From positions 47,154,135-47,218,134 of the forward strand of contig JAWZYU010000010.1 of the NCBI GenBank assembly GCA_038380435.1: 64,000 nucleotides of DNA, in the 5' to 3' direction. Positions 9,590-20,776 of this stretch are shown piece by piece. Origin of the DNA: Ryuthela nishihirai. Its lineage: Eukaryota > Arthropoda > Arachnida > Araneae > Heptathelidae. The stretch's first letter is position 1. Each line of letters starts with the position of its first letter. The notes beneath the pieces are model-generated. The model searched no databases, was not told the DNA's origin, and saw only the letters and a program-made list of their open reading frames with translations. The translations under genes and the position numbers were made by a program.

Positions 9590-9865
9590 CATTTACGAAA
9601 CGCCCCTTCGAATTTCTAAAATATTCCCAAAGCTTTCTAAAACGCCCCCTACAAAGTTCAAAAAAAGTCCTCCAAAAATTTCTGAAATGCCCCTACAAAT
9701 TTCTAAAATTTCCCCCAAATTTTAACCCCCCCCCCACAAATTTCTAAAATGTCGTCAAAAATTTCTAAAGTGCCCCCACAAATTTTAAAACGTCTCCAAA
9801 AATTTTTTAAAACTCCCCTATAAATTTTCAAAATGTCCCCAAAAATTTCTAAAACACTCCTGCTG
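9590..9865. repeat. Degenerate C-rich minisatellite, unit about 22-25 bp
   Basis: The block AAATTTCTAAAA followed by a GCCCC/TCCCC run recurs about a dozen times, with variable C-run length (up to 11 C at about 9,727). The 81-aa frame starting at 9,502 is a translation of this repeat and the upstream flank. Confidence 0.85.
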
Positions 9866-12327
9866 GAAACCATTGATTTCCACTGTTAAATTAATTTAGC
9901 ATCACTTATTTAATTTAATCATCTGCCTTTCCAACCAAATGTCGTGTTAAAAAGCAAGGCTATCCAGATTCCCATTCGTTATACAGTATATATATATAAT
10001 GAAAAAAATATGCCAGAAATTCCTGATTGCATTTAAATCTAGCTTCATAAGCTAACACTGATTTATCTTCGCCATTAGTTACAATTTTTCATTATTATTC
10101 AGCATTACATTCAGTAATGAATGTAGCCTCCATCAAATCTCAGACCAGTATTTAGGCTAAACGTATTACTCTTTCCGTCGTAAAGATGATGATAATAGCG
10201 GGGGGGGGGGGGGGTGAAATGCTAAAACTCCGCAGCATTACGAAATTTAGTTTTCGATTTCTTGCTCCCTATGAAAGAACATCGCCGTCGCTGACCTAAG
10301 CCTCTTAGATCCTTTGCTCCCGCATCAGCTATATATATTGGTCATAAATTATTCGCCCGACATCCTCTCTGTTCAGAACTTTGCAATCCCGAGGAAAATA
10401 ACTGATGAGGAAAGAAAGGCAGGAATCGAAAATGCACAAAAAATAAAGACGTGAATTATTAACTTGTATAAGCGAATAATATATAATTGGATTTATGTAT
10501 TTAAATCATGACTTATTACTGGCAGAAATGAGCATAGCTTTTAAAGACACCAAGTATCGCAAAAAGAATACTGAAGGGATTACAAACACACGCAGATTGT
10601 GATGCATAGAGAGAAGAAAAATGAGAATTGAAAAAGTTCTACTAAACTCTTTTATGCACGGATCTTGGTACTAGTCAAAGAGTATTTTTTTCTTTAAAAT
10701 TGTACTCTTTAAATAGTTAAATATATATATATATTCCTTTCTAGTTTACTTTTTATAAAAAAAAAACACTCTTGTGGAATGCATGTTATCTGTTATATAT
10801 TTTAGAGAGCTTGTCTGTCTGTCTGTTTGTTCGAGAACTGCTCCCAAATGTTAAGAGCTAGGATCACTTCCAAATTGGGTACAAACTCTTAGCTCATCGT
10901 AACTTAGTGCACTGTAAGGATTTGATACCAATAAAAATAAGCTCCCCAAATGTTTGGAGCGAAACGTCTGTCTTTTCTTAACCTTTTACATCGAAGACAT
11001 GCAGCTCCATTCATAACTTTCAACTCTCCATCGACACCTGTACTACTACATTCATAAGGTAGGCGAACACAGCGCCCCAGTCATTTCAGACATTTGAAAC
11101 CGTTTTTAATACCGAACCACCACAGCTAGGAACCCGATCTCTAAACCATACATAGCAAGACCCAAATAGGACCATCACACTAAGTTTGGGACCAATTGGT
11201 CAAGTACCTGCGGAATTGCAGGGAGCCGAAAACTCTCTACACCAATGATGTCACCGCAGAAGTACACGAAACGAGTGTCAGCGCAATCTTTCCGAATACA
11301 CCTATTATTTAAAACAGGCCAGTCCAAACTGCGCTCCCCACTTTTGAGGGAGATTTATAACCCTCTAAAATATATAATAAATGGCACACCCCATTTCGCA
11401 AGCTTTTATTTGGCATAAAGTTCGTTACGATCGTTTCTTTTCCTCGTTCCCCTCGGAGAAAATGTTATCTCCCTCTTCTAGGGGAGATTTGTGAAATTTG
11501 TAGTAGATGGCGCTACCTACTTCACAAGCTTTCATTTTGGCATAAAACTCATTACAATTGTTTCTTCCATTCCCCTAGGTATGATTTTTTTTCATCCTCT
11601 ATAGGGAAAATGTGAAACTCTCTAAAATTCTAATGGATTGAATTCTCCGTGTGATTTTGAATATCTGGTAATGCTGTTTATGAGAGACACCAGTTTTTAA
11701 TCGCTAACATTAAGTCTATGGGGAAACTATATGAATAAATCCCTACCTGATCTAGTGGTTAACGCACCCGACTACTATTCCAGCGGGTATGCCCTTAAAT
11801 GTTTCTATGTTGTGTTCCTTGTGTAAGTGTTTGTAATATGTACGAGAAACAAACACAAGACAAAAGCTTACCAGTTATCTCAGTCCATTTAAAAAAAATA
11901 TTTAAAAAATTTCAAACCCGTCTACTCTAGTTTTTATTGAACCCCAGCAGGTTCGCACATAGCCTATACATTTCCTCTCGCTGTAGGAAACGTTCATGAA
12001 AAGTTTGGTGCCTCTAGCTTTCCTAGGAACTGAGTGCATAAGCCGACAGACATACAGACTTTCTTCTTTATATATTAGATATAAAAAAACAGTGAATGAA
12101 TGAATTTACACTCTTTATTTAATCTTATAACAATAAGTCATTTATTATGTTGTATACCATGTCTTGTAGCGTTCATGAATGTTTCGCGATAATAATAAAA
12201 TCATTCGATTATTTGTATGTTTTCTGTGGATCGGTATTTTTTTCACCTTCCAAGGATCAATATTGTTTTCCTTCAAGGATCAGTATCAGCCAGCGGACCA
12301 CATTTTGGAAACAATGAACTGGGGGAC
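9866..12327. other. Interval with an unnamed repeat-like segment
   Basis: It includes a poly-G run at 10,201-10,214. From about 10,800 to 12,080 the style is that of an old dispersed element: CTGTCTGTCTGT at 10,814, two related sections around CCCCATTTCGCAAGCTTTYA (11,390) and CTACTTCACAAGCTTTCA (11,515), and a final GACAGACATACAGACTTTCT at about 12,043. The sequence TTTGGGACCAATTGGTCAAG at 11,187 has a diverged partner at about 26,309. I cannot assign a class and see no coding domain. Confidence 0.45.
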
Positions 12328-12542
12328 TTGGGTTGTTTTACTTCTGAGCAGTACACTTTTTTGCACGCAATGGGCTAAATAACCAAGTCGCAAGGATCCT
12401 AAAAGGTTCAGAGCTGGGTAGGAGAAGTGAATCCACTGACTGAGACAGATGGAAGCGTTCCGTCATCGTTATCCAACGTATTCCTTAATGTGCACAGGGT
12501 GTGACGCTCCTGCACATGGAGCCACTGCTTAACGTCATATCC
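12328..12542 (-). mobile_element. SINE-A, missing the tRNA head
   Basis: Inverted copy: the tail complement TTGGGTTGTTTTACTTCTGAG is at the left, and the body continues to ACGTCATATCC, where it stops before the tRNA-related head. It is thus 5'-truncated in its own orientation, as expected after incomplete target-primed reverse transcription. Confidence 0.85.
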
Positions 12543-12576
12543 TAAAACAAAGTGGGTAAAAAGAAATAATAAAAAA

Positions 12577-12602
12577 GAAAGTGGGCATCGGTGCCCACTT
12601 TC
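12577..12602. repeat. Perfect hairpin, 11-bp arms
   Basis: GAAAGTGGGCA and TGCCCACTTTC flank TCGG. A looser AAGTGGGTAAAAAG stands upstream at 12,550. Function unknown. Confidence 0.85.
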
Positions 12603-12725
12603 TCAACCACGACAGGGTGGAAGTTAAAGAAGAATAAATAAACTGGAAAATATAGCGATTTAATATTGTAGGATGAAGTGACTTAATCATGTCATCAACA
12701 CTGAAGATTATAATGGCAACAAGCC

Positions 12726-12910
12726 TGGACCTAGGAAAATTTCAAGGTCGTGGGAAGCGATGCAATCCATTCCAGAAACAAAGAGGGGGAAGAAGAGCAA
12801 AATTTCCATTGCAGTTGAACATATTCCTCTCCTTTATAAAGAGGACTTTAAAAATGCGTGAAATATTCACAAGTTTTAAAATTTTGTTGTGTCCGTTATC
12901 GTTATGAGAA
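12726..12910. mobile_element. GGATCT-family MITE, diverged copy
   Basis: This member of a dispersed family of about 215 bp carries the TTTCCATTGCAGTTGAACAT and GAGGACTTTAAAAATGCGTG body blocks, seen also near 18.4, 26.0, 44.1, 61.2 and 63.5 kb. The terminal GGATCT motifs are not preserved here. Confidence 0.55.
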
Positions 12911-12954
12911 TTTCCAAAGGGGGATTCTAAAATAAGTTTTTCTTTTGTTTCCTG

Positions 12955-13400
12955 AAATGCGATAGGAGATAAAGATCTTAATCAAGTGTATCAGTATCTC
13001 TATTTTCAGCAATATTCGTTCAATATTTTATGAGTTATACAAGTGTGAAAATTTGACAATAAAAATGCCAGTCACAAAAATTGACTTCAGAAGTTAATTA
13101 AAACTTAGTAATAAGTATTGTGTTAAAGTAATCAAATAAGTGTGGATTTTAGAAGTTTCAGCAAATAATTATTTCGCTATTCATCAGTTTTGTATAAGAT
13201 TCTTAAGACTGGCTTTGCGGTTAAATATTCAAATTTCCATAACTCGTTAAATACTGAACGAATATTATTGAAAATCGGGATCTTGATATATTTGATTGAG
13301 ATATTTATCTAAAATCATGTTTTTGAAAACGAGCAAATTATTTTAGAAGTTACAGAGCTTCGACGTTAGCTTCCGCTTGACAAAGATAGTATTGTTCCTT
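12955..13400. mobile_element. Foldback MITE, diverged copy
   Basis: The two halves are inverted relatives: CAATATTCGTTCAATATTTT near 13,010 and ATACTGAACGAATATTATTG near 13,252. They share the order of blocks with the complete element at 13,577-14,180. Its right outer end (TTGTTCCTTAATTTAGGG, about 13,391) resembles the 53.1-kb copy rather than the 13.6-kb one, indicating subfamilies. Confidence 0.7.
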
Positions 13401-13576
13401 AATTTAGGGAAAAACCAGTATAAATATTAAAGAATAAGTAGTGCAGGATAAGACCGGTTCTAGGAGATAGGCAAATGGGGCCAAGGCGCCCGCCTTTGCG
13501 AATGCTAGTAACAGTATTTTCAGGAACGCTGGTAAAGATATTAAACATACACGTATATATATATATACTGTATATA

Positions 13577-14180
13577 CTCAGTGCTCACCAAATTAGGACC
13601 ACCTCTCTCTATTAATATAAGTGGAAGGTAACTTCGAAACTCTATAACTTCTGAACTAAATGTTTTATGAGAAAATGTAACGAAAGATAAATTAAAGATC
13701 TTAATTAAATTTATCGAAATCTCGTTTTTCAATAATGTTCGCTTTGTACTTAAAGAATTATGGACTTTGAATATTTAACAGCAACAATGCAAGTCTTGAA
13801 AATTAAAAACATTGAAAAAATATTTGCATTTTCTTTTCAAATATACATTCTGTTATATAATATACATTCTGTTATATAAAATAGTATGGAATACTATTTT
13901 ATATAACATAATTATTTTTATATACTTCTTATTCAAATTATAATTGTCTTCTGAGTTAAATTCTAACTTTAGGTATTGCTGTTGTTAAATATTGAAACTT
14001 ACACAACTCTTTAAATATTAACAGAATATTATTGAAAATCGAGTGTTAGATAGATTTTATTGAGATCTCTTCTTCAGTCCCATTCTATAACAAAGTTTTT
14101 TTAGAAGTTGTAGAGCTTCGAAGTTAATTTACACTGACAAAAATATGGAGGGAGGTGGTCAAAATTTAATAAGCACTGAG
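13577..14180. mobile_element. Complete 604-bp foldback MITE with TA duplication
   Basis: The element is bounded by TA (13,575-13,576 and 14,181-14,182). Its termini are inverted: CTCAGTGCTCACCAAATTAG with GACCACCTC on the left, and GAGGTGGTCAAAATTTAATA followed by AGCACTGAG on the right. Inward the halves stay complementary in patches (GAAACTCTATAACTTCTGAA against AGAAGTTGTAGAGCTTCGAA; TTGAATATTTAACAGCAAC against GTTGTTAAATATTGAAAC). A secondary hairpin rich in TATATAA lies near the centre at 13,850-13,912. The CAGTGC-type end and TA target point to mobilisation by a Tc1/mariner transposase. No coding sequence. Confidence 0.9.
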
Positions 14181-14182
14181 TA

Positions 14183-15633
14183 TATATGTTATACGTATTT
14201 TTCAAGAATTTTTTTTCGAGGCCAGTTAAACGGAGAGAAATGTTTTTTATACCGGAACAGCTTTCAAACTCAATATCGCACCCCACCCCTCCACTTCCCT
14301 CTTATCACGACCCCATAAGTTGTTGTTTTTTTCTCAATCCGGGCATGATGTACGTTGTACTGACTTACTTCTGCAATGTGTATAATGTAATACTATAAGA
14401 AAAAAAATAATCTCTTCTTGATATGAAAAATAATTCTTCTTGATATGAAAAATGCTTCTATTTTTTTTTTTAAATGACTCGCTTGAAGTATCTAACATTG
14501 CAACTGCATGCATTTTTAAATCTCAGAATAAATTTGCAGAGCATTACCAATATTTCTAGCTGCGATATCCATTAGGAATATAACGATAGCGTCTTTCATC
14601 CTTAACAAGTATTTCGTATTTTAGTGTTCTGCATTCCAGGAGCCTTGTTCTTTGATGAGACCTTCTTCCAGTATCACCAAGAAAAGTTGTTTCGAATGGT
14701 GGAGAGTTTTCCCTCAAGGCTAGATGTATATTTTAAATGTACATCGCGAAAGTCTAATACAATAATCAAAGCATTTTTAAAATAAATAGTTCAGCTCAGC
14801 TTCTTTGAGGTATCCCAAGAACTCTTCAGAACTTAGGGACCGAAACGCAAATGTACCCTAATAAGCCTGGAAGAGAGAGAGGAAAAAAATAAAAATGATT
14901 CAGAACTGAAGTGGTTCTGGTGAGTTTCAGAGAAAAGAATAATCAAAATTTTATTTTAGCTAGGAAAAGGCTGAGGATTTTTGCAGCTTCTTCACTTACA
15001 CTTTTTTTTTCACCCTCCTTCCGCTTTCTTTGTTCGGAATCAAGTATCTACTTCACCACCTTTATATTAGCATTATTATACACCATAAATGCATTATTCA
15101 TGAATACTTCGTAAGGGAGCAAAATCTGATTATGTTATCATGCTCCAGTGCATACGTAGCCTTCCTTTGCATAGGGAAGAAGCTCACATAGAATTCTACC
15201 GGAATTTCTGGGGAGTCAGTCTTGTTCAACTTGACAAAGCAAAGCCGCTGAATATTTCCAGTCCCCTTATTGGATGATTACTCGAAGAAAAAGGAAAACG
15301 CCAAAAGGAAATCTTAAAAGTAGAAATTCCTCTTTCTATTCTTTGATGGGATTTCTGTCATCTCTTTGATGGTTGAGTCTTTTTGCAATTTTTTCTTCAG
15401 GGCAGACTTTAATCAGCGACAGAAAAAGTAGAGCCGAAATCAAAGCTGGAGTTAGGCTGTTTTATATATGTGAGCGGCATTTTTGTGCTCAGAACGAGAT
15501 AAATTTCTCAGAGTTGTAAGGAGTAGGGGATATCTGTTAGGAGATGCTTGTAGTATACCCTCTAAGGCCATTAGGTATATTTTAATGTACATAGAATATT
15601 GTTAATCCTTTCTAAGCACAATGGCCTTGCTTT
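14183..15633. other. Interval with no recognised feature
   Basis: Contains short AT-rich frames (for example about 14,186-14,398 and 14,911-15,114) with no recognisable domain. No copies of the window's repeat families seen. Confidence 0.5.
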
Positions 15634-15991
15634 GAGGTGACAAGGGTAGACTCAGTCGGTAGTGCGCCAAGCTCCTGATGTTCCTATGCCCGAGTCACAA
15701 CTGTACCTAAGTTGAGATTTATCCCCGCTGACCCTCGCTGTGCCCTAGGTAAGAGAGAAGGGACATCAATGGGCTTGGAATTTTAATCCGTGGCCTCGTG
15801 TGAAGGATAGTCATACCATGTGCAAATTAAAAACATACTGGAATATCTTGACGAGATACTTGCATCTTTCTTCTAACTGCTGTCGAGTGGATCCTTTTCC
15901 CAAACATTCTCTGAGCCCTTAGAGTCTTTGTGACCTGACCATTTAGACCATTATGTATACAAAAGAAAAACTCAGAGGTAAATCAACCTGG
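15634..15991 (+). mobile_element. SINE-A, full length but diverged
   Basis: Head GTAGACTCAGTCGGTAGTGC is followed by a degenerate B box (CCCGAGTCAC), body ACATACTGGAATATCTTGAC and the CTCAGAGGTAAATCAACC end. It is directly followed by an inverted SINE-A head (next entry). Confidence 0.85.
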
Positions 15992-16040
15992 CAAATCAGA
16001 TTACGAACACTCCCGCTACCGACTTAGTCATCCTCTGTCC
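15992..16040 (-). mobile_element. Inverted fragment of a SINE-A head
   Basis: The segment GCAAATCAGATTACGAACAC through CTACCGACTTAGTCATCCTC is the complement of the SINE-A tRNA-like head (as in the inverted copy at 24,150-24,196). It joins the 3' end of the preceding plus-strand copy without a spacer, forming a tail-to-tail composite. Confidence 0.75.
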
Positions 16041-17537
16041 CAATATTTAAAACGTATCGGAACTAAAATATGCATTTCAATTCAAAAGTTGTCAGTCATG
16101 CGAAAAATCTCAAAGCTAAGCAAAACAGAATAATAGTTTTATGAAACCATTTACCCAAATGGGTGTATATTTTAAATTTTTTTTGTCAATGTTGACGAAA
16201 TGTTTTATAGACTCTTGTATTAAATATTACCTCTTCTATAATTCTTTCAATACCTATGAAGATTGCAGAAATTCAAGATTTAGCTAAACTTGATTTAGAT
16301 CTTTAATAATATTTCGGTTCATTCCCATAGAAAGTTTATTCTTCAAGATATTAAGTTTCTAATTCGGCTTTCCATTGATGTAACAGTGAGAATTCTTAAA
16401 TATTTTGTGTCTACATTATAGTTATTGTCTATCTTCAGGATAATAATTCGCAACAATATTTCCTTAACTTTGTCTGCTTATAATTCGTCACAAAAGAGCA
16501 ATTTTTCTTCCTTTACTTTCTCTAACTCCTTGAAAGTATATTGACATAAATTTGGCATTCGGTTAAGAATCGTTATTTTCAAAATAGGCAGCAGTCATTT
16601 CTTCTTTCTATCTACCAAGGAAAATTTTATTTTTTACTTTTACTTTCCTCAACTTATTGAAAGTATAATGACATAAGTTTGATACTTGATTTTTTTTTTC
16701 TTTTCAAGATTATTTTTCGAAACAGTCTTTATTTTCTTCATTTTGTTATATAATTAAGTCTAGGAGTTTTTCAGTTTTCCATCAGGTTATAATTCACTCT
16801 AGGAATTGTTCTCTTTTATTTTATTTAATTCGTCCAAAGCATAATGACACAAATTTCTTTATTGTTAAGATAACAATATGCAAAGTTCTTTACCTGTAGC
16901 CTATTTTTTTTTCTTAATTTGGAGAAAGCGACAACGAACATATCTTGCTACATATTTGGTTAAGATACCTCTTAGATATCATTAATCTTGAGAAAATGTT
17001 TTACGTAGCTTCGGCTTCTCTGTCTATTAACCTTCCACTGCCTGAATGCTCAAAGTATTCATATAAATTAACATATTTTCACATCTTTCCCGACTGGTGA
17101 CATTTAAATCAAGAGCCCGCTGACAAAATGATTGAGTTTTGACAAAATAATTGATAATTGATGTTTGCAAAAAAAAATGATTAACGATTTTGATGATTTT
17201 TTTTTTCTCGTTTATAGGTAGGGTACTTCGTTTACGGATAAAAAAAAACTCCATTGGGGTAATTATTGAGCAGCATATTTTTCTTTTAAAATTCGGGTTG
17301 AGATCAGGTTGAAAAAATAATAATCCGATATTGTTTCTCAAATTCAGACTGAAATTTGTTTGACATTAAAATAATCCAAATGTTCAGGTATTTGGTAATA
17401 GTTTCATTATTCGCATAAATAACATAATGCGTTGTCAATATTTCTTCAGCAAGATTACATCTGAATAAATTCTTTCTTCTAATTCTTTTACATTCGCAAC
17501 AGATATTCATCTATAAATGATGCTTTTTTAACATACC
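16041..17537. other. AT-rich interval, nothing clear
   Basis: Only the stretch around 17,075-17,137 (CTGGTGACATTTAAATCAAG) is recognised: it repeats at about 18,523-18,545 inside a GGATCT-family copy. No gene seen. Confidence 0.5.
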
Positions 17538-17549
17538 TACAATGCCTTT

Positions 17550-17749
17550 GAAGCCGTCCCTTGGCCGAGTGGTTAGCACGCTTGGCTAGTGATCTAAGGG
17601 ACGTGGGTTCGAGCCCGTGGATGTATGTGCTTTTTTCTGCTGAGGTCCTGCCATCCTCACAGACCTTCTACTCTACATATAAACTGACAGGCTCCTGTCA
17701 GACCTCTGTGGCAAGCAGCTGCTTGAGGGGGTATTTATTTATTTATTAT
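17550..17749 (+). mobile_element. SINE-B, full length with target-site duplication
   Basis: This is the best-preserved SINE-B. The tRNA-like head CTTGGCCGAGTGGTTAGCAC (A box) is followed by GTGGGTTCGAGCCC (B box, about 17,602), the body, GCTTGAGGGGGTATT and a TTTATTTATT tail. A 12-bp direct repeat, TACAATGCCTTT, flanks it at 17,538-17,549 and 17,750-17,761. The head resembles a serine/leucine-type tRNA (GCCGAGTGG), but I do not assign the isotype. Confidence 0.95.
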
Positions 17750-17761
17750 TACAATGCCTTT

Positions 17762-18366
17762 AACGCATCTACAATTGTTTTTAACGTTAATAAATATGTT
17801 ATTATTCTGATTTTTGTTAGATATTTTGTTATTATGCGGTATGTCAGGAAAGTAATAAATTAATTTATCTTACAGTAATAATAGACTTTTCATTTTCGTT
17901 TAATGAATGGTACTCTGGAGTCAATTAATCCGTTATGGCTGCAACTGCCTCTATTAAATTAACGTAATGTGGCGTCCAGCATCTCGCATCAGTACTATGC
18001 GTGCAGTGCCACGTAACATAGAATAATGAAAAATAATTCGTCTCTTATCTTTGTCCATGCCTATGTATTGTTGGCAAATTACAAACTGAAACAAATCAAT
18101 AATATATTAATTTCATATTTTCTTTTTCATGAGATAAAGCAACAAACTATTACAAAATGCATTTTCCACGTTTTTCGTGTTTAACCCCGATATTAAATTT
18201 TTTGTTCGGGGAGGTTGGAAGCAAATTCGGTTGAATTGGTGTCCGAAAATGGCATTCCATATTTTTAAAGAATTAATAGCTTTCCCCCCCCCCCTGATTT
18301 TTTGGAATAACTATTCGCAGGCTCAGATATAGAAAATAAATAAAGAGAGAGGCCAAGAAACACAAT
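17762..18366. other. Interval with no recognised feature
   Basis: AT-rich; a C-run lies at 18,285-18,293. No gene or repeat family recognised. Confidence 0.5.
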
Positions 18367-18628
18367 GGGGCCGGGAAAATCTAAAGGCGGAGGTCAAGAA
18401 ATTGGATTTCCATTGCAGTATAACTTTTACCCTTCTGTTTTAGAGGTTTTTAAAATTTTTCTTCAAAAATGCGCGAAAACAGACTCTCATTATCATTTAA
18501 CATATTTGGACATCCTCCCAGGCTGGTGACATTTAAATCAAGGACCTCCTGACAGAATAACGGAATCTTGAAAGGGAGAGGGGGTAATATGGCTTCTTTT
18601 CTCCCTCCCCCACCTCAACAGATCCGAC
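18367..18628. mobile_element. GGATCT-family MITE copy
   Basis: Begins GGGCCGGGAAAATCTAAAGG and ends CAACAGATCCGACCC. The body has GGATTTCCATTGCAGTATAA, a TTTAGAGGTTTTTAAA block and AAAAATGCGCGAAAA, the same order as the 63.5-kb copy. No coding capacity. Confidence 0.7.
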
Positions 18629-18789
18629 CCTACTTGTACACGCCTAATAAAGTTTTCCATTTTGTTCTTTGTGAAACAAATATTAGTGGATTGCACTTTA
18701 TACTTACAATGTTATTATTGTTATTATAATATTAGTGCTCGGTTACTCGGTCACCGGAAAGCAAAAGAATTTAATATGCAAAAATGATT

Positions 18790-18888
18790 ATGAGCAGAGA
18801 ACTGAAAACCTTGAAATTTGGGGATTACCATGATACATATAACGAAATATTAGGTAGGTGTTCAAAATAATTTGGCAAGGCGGTGCAC
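18790..18888. mobile_element. Isolated end of a Tc1-like element
   Basis: GAGCAGAGAACTGAAAACCT through AATTTGGCAAGGCGGTGCA closely follows the right-hand end of the internally deleted Tc1 element at 25,697-25,784 (GAGCTGAGAATTGAAAACTT ... TTGGTCAGTCAGTGTA). The left part of the element is absent. Confidence 0.65.
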
Positions 18889-19004
18889 ATTATACCTAGA
18901 GACAGACCCAGGGCCAGAAATGCAGCAGAACCAAAACAGTTCGAGTATAAAAGTTTTCCTTCCGTTTTGGTAGGTGTTAAAATTTCTTGTAAAATACTTG
19001 CAAT

Positions 19005-19223
19005 GTACAGTCGCTCAAAAAAGTATCCGAACACTATAGTTGATTACAGAATTAAAAAAAAGTATCTGGCAAAGTTTTTATTAGATATTAGCGATCTGGC
19101 AACCTTCGTGTCACGTGACACGAAGGTTGCCAGATCGCTAATTTCTAAAAAAATCGTTGCTAGATATTTTTTTTTAATTCTGTAATCAACCATAGTGTTC
19201 GGATACATTTTTGAGCGACTGTA
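19005..19223. mobile_element. Palindromic Tc1-type MITE, copy 3
   Basis: Same family as 5,841 and 8,679: TACAGTCGCTCAAAAAAGTA at the left, TTTTTGAGCGACTGTA at the right, both with terminal TA. The core around GTGTCACGTGACAC is perfectly palindromic over the ATTAGCGAT ... ATCGCTAAT span. Overlapping 60-100 aa frames on both strands are by-products of the palindrome. Confidence 0.95.
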
Positions 19224-19249
19224 CACTTAATGGCTGTTTTATTAGCTAC

Positions 19250-19745
19250 AGTTCCATGTTATGTCAACAGTAACTCAAATACGAAACTTAGTAATTTCTA
19301 AATTGAGTTTTTTATGAAAAAAACTGTGCTTGAAGATAATTTAAGGATCTGAATCAAATCTATGTCGATCTTAACTCTCAACAATATTCGTTCGGTATTT
19401 TAGAAAGTTGCGGAAATTAGAATATTTAACAGCAACAGTACACTTTAAATAAGTGCACTAAAAATAACAGTTAAAGCGAAAGTAATAATCGCTGTAGTAG
19501 ATTTTACCAATACAGGAAAGAATATATTTAGCAGTTCGCGTAAAAATTATGTTAATTTTCTCAAAACGTTTGAAATTTATTTGCAGAATGAGGTAACTTG
19601 CTAAATGTTTCAGCTTCGATAACTTTTTAAACACTGAACGCAAATTGTTAGAAAAGGAGATTTGAATAGATATGATGGAGTTATTTAAACTATCTTTAAT
19701 CACATTCTCTCATAAAAAGCTTATATAAGAAGTAACTGAGTTCTA
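19250..19745. mobile_element. Foldback MITE, diverged copy
   Basis: Left half contains CAACAATATTCGTTCGGTAT (about 19,379) and AATATTTAACAGCAACAGTA; the right half carries the inverted equivalents (CTTTTTAAACACTGAACG near 19,624, AAGTAACTGAGTTCTATACC). Same family as 13,577-14,180, older. The outer ends are not certain. Confidence 0.65.
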
Positions 19746-20724
19746 TACCTGAGTTGCTATTCACATACAATGCCATACAAGTCAAATTATTAAGAACACC
19801 TATCTAATAATTCAGTAGTAAAGTATCACAAGAAATGTCCTGTACACATGTAACTCATGAAATAATTAGCTGAAAAAATTTAGTTTTGCTATGAGGAAAT
19901 CAAATTCCACTCATCGCGAAACTAAATCTTTTTCACCTAACTCTTTCGTGAGACCTACCAAATACTTCCTCAGTTCCCAAATGTCAAAGTCTTCAATTCT
20001 CTGCACATAGTTGTCGTTGCTATGGGTTCTGAAGTATTGCTAGTTGTCATCTCTTCTAGCTGATCAAACTGTAACAACTCCGTTTGGCCCTACAGTTCCT
20101 GTCCCTGTCTGCCAGGGCCTTTGTTCTCTGGCAATTACCACGATTGGCAGAAGTTTTTCGAAACCGTCGCCATTCTCCATGCACTTAGGATATTATGTCC
20201 TCCGATTTTCCCCCGAATTTCATCACCTTGGTTAGGGATGCTCCTATCCATTGCACTCTCACAATCAACCCTCATTTGAAGTCTGTCAAATCAGCCTTTT
20301 TCCAATGTTACACTTGACTCTGCTTTCCCCCAAGCTTTTACATCTTCTACAGAACTTCGTAGTGTTGTAGAATACATACGTTAGTAGCAAACTTTGCATA
20401 CATTGGCAAGTTTCATGGTACTTTGGGCACATAGCATTTTCGCTAGGCAATGTAATATGAAACTGCACCAAATAAAGTGGCACTGAGTGTACTTGTTTAG
20501 TATAATTTTTCGCTTCCATTCATGTTACTGGCATTCTCAAAGGGAGATCCATGAGTCCTTCCCCCCGTCCACATATATACACAACCCTCACTAGGTACAG
20601 TTCTGCCTTTGTTTACACATTATTAACAAAACATCATATTCGGCATCTATCATAATTACATCATTTCGTCCTCCTCCCCCCCCAATATTCCATTATCATT
20701 AAAAACAGTGAAATTTTAGGTTTT
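19746..20724. other. Interval with no recognised feature
   Basis: Somewhat less AT-rich between 20,040 and 20,420, but the frames there have no recognisable domain. Confidence 0.5.
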
Positions 20725-20730
20725 CTTTTG

Positions 20731-20774
20731 AAATAAACGTTGTCAAGAACGGCTAGTTCTTGACAACGTTTATT
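20731..20774. repeat. Perfect hairpin, 19-bp arms
   Basis: AATAAACGTTGTCAAGAAC and its exact complement GTTCTTGACAACGTTTATT flank the 5-base loop GGCTA. No flanking TA repeats at its ends. It could be a very short foldback insertion or a structured RNA; nothing decides. Confidence 0.9.
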
Positions 20775-20776
20775 CC

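Noticed and set aside
9502..9747. 81-aa Lys/Phe/Pro-rich frame
   Set aside because: It translates the C-rich minisatellite; no start context or domain.
11748..11800. tRNA-like A box (TAGTGGTTAACGCACC)
   Set aside because: No B box at the expected distance and no SINE body; may be chance or a very old relic.
17550..17625. Possible true tRNA gene at the SINE-B head
   Set aside because: A and B boxes are good, but the acceptor stem does not close and the body and tail of SINE-B follow with a flanking target duplication.
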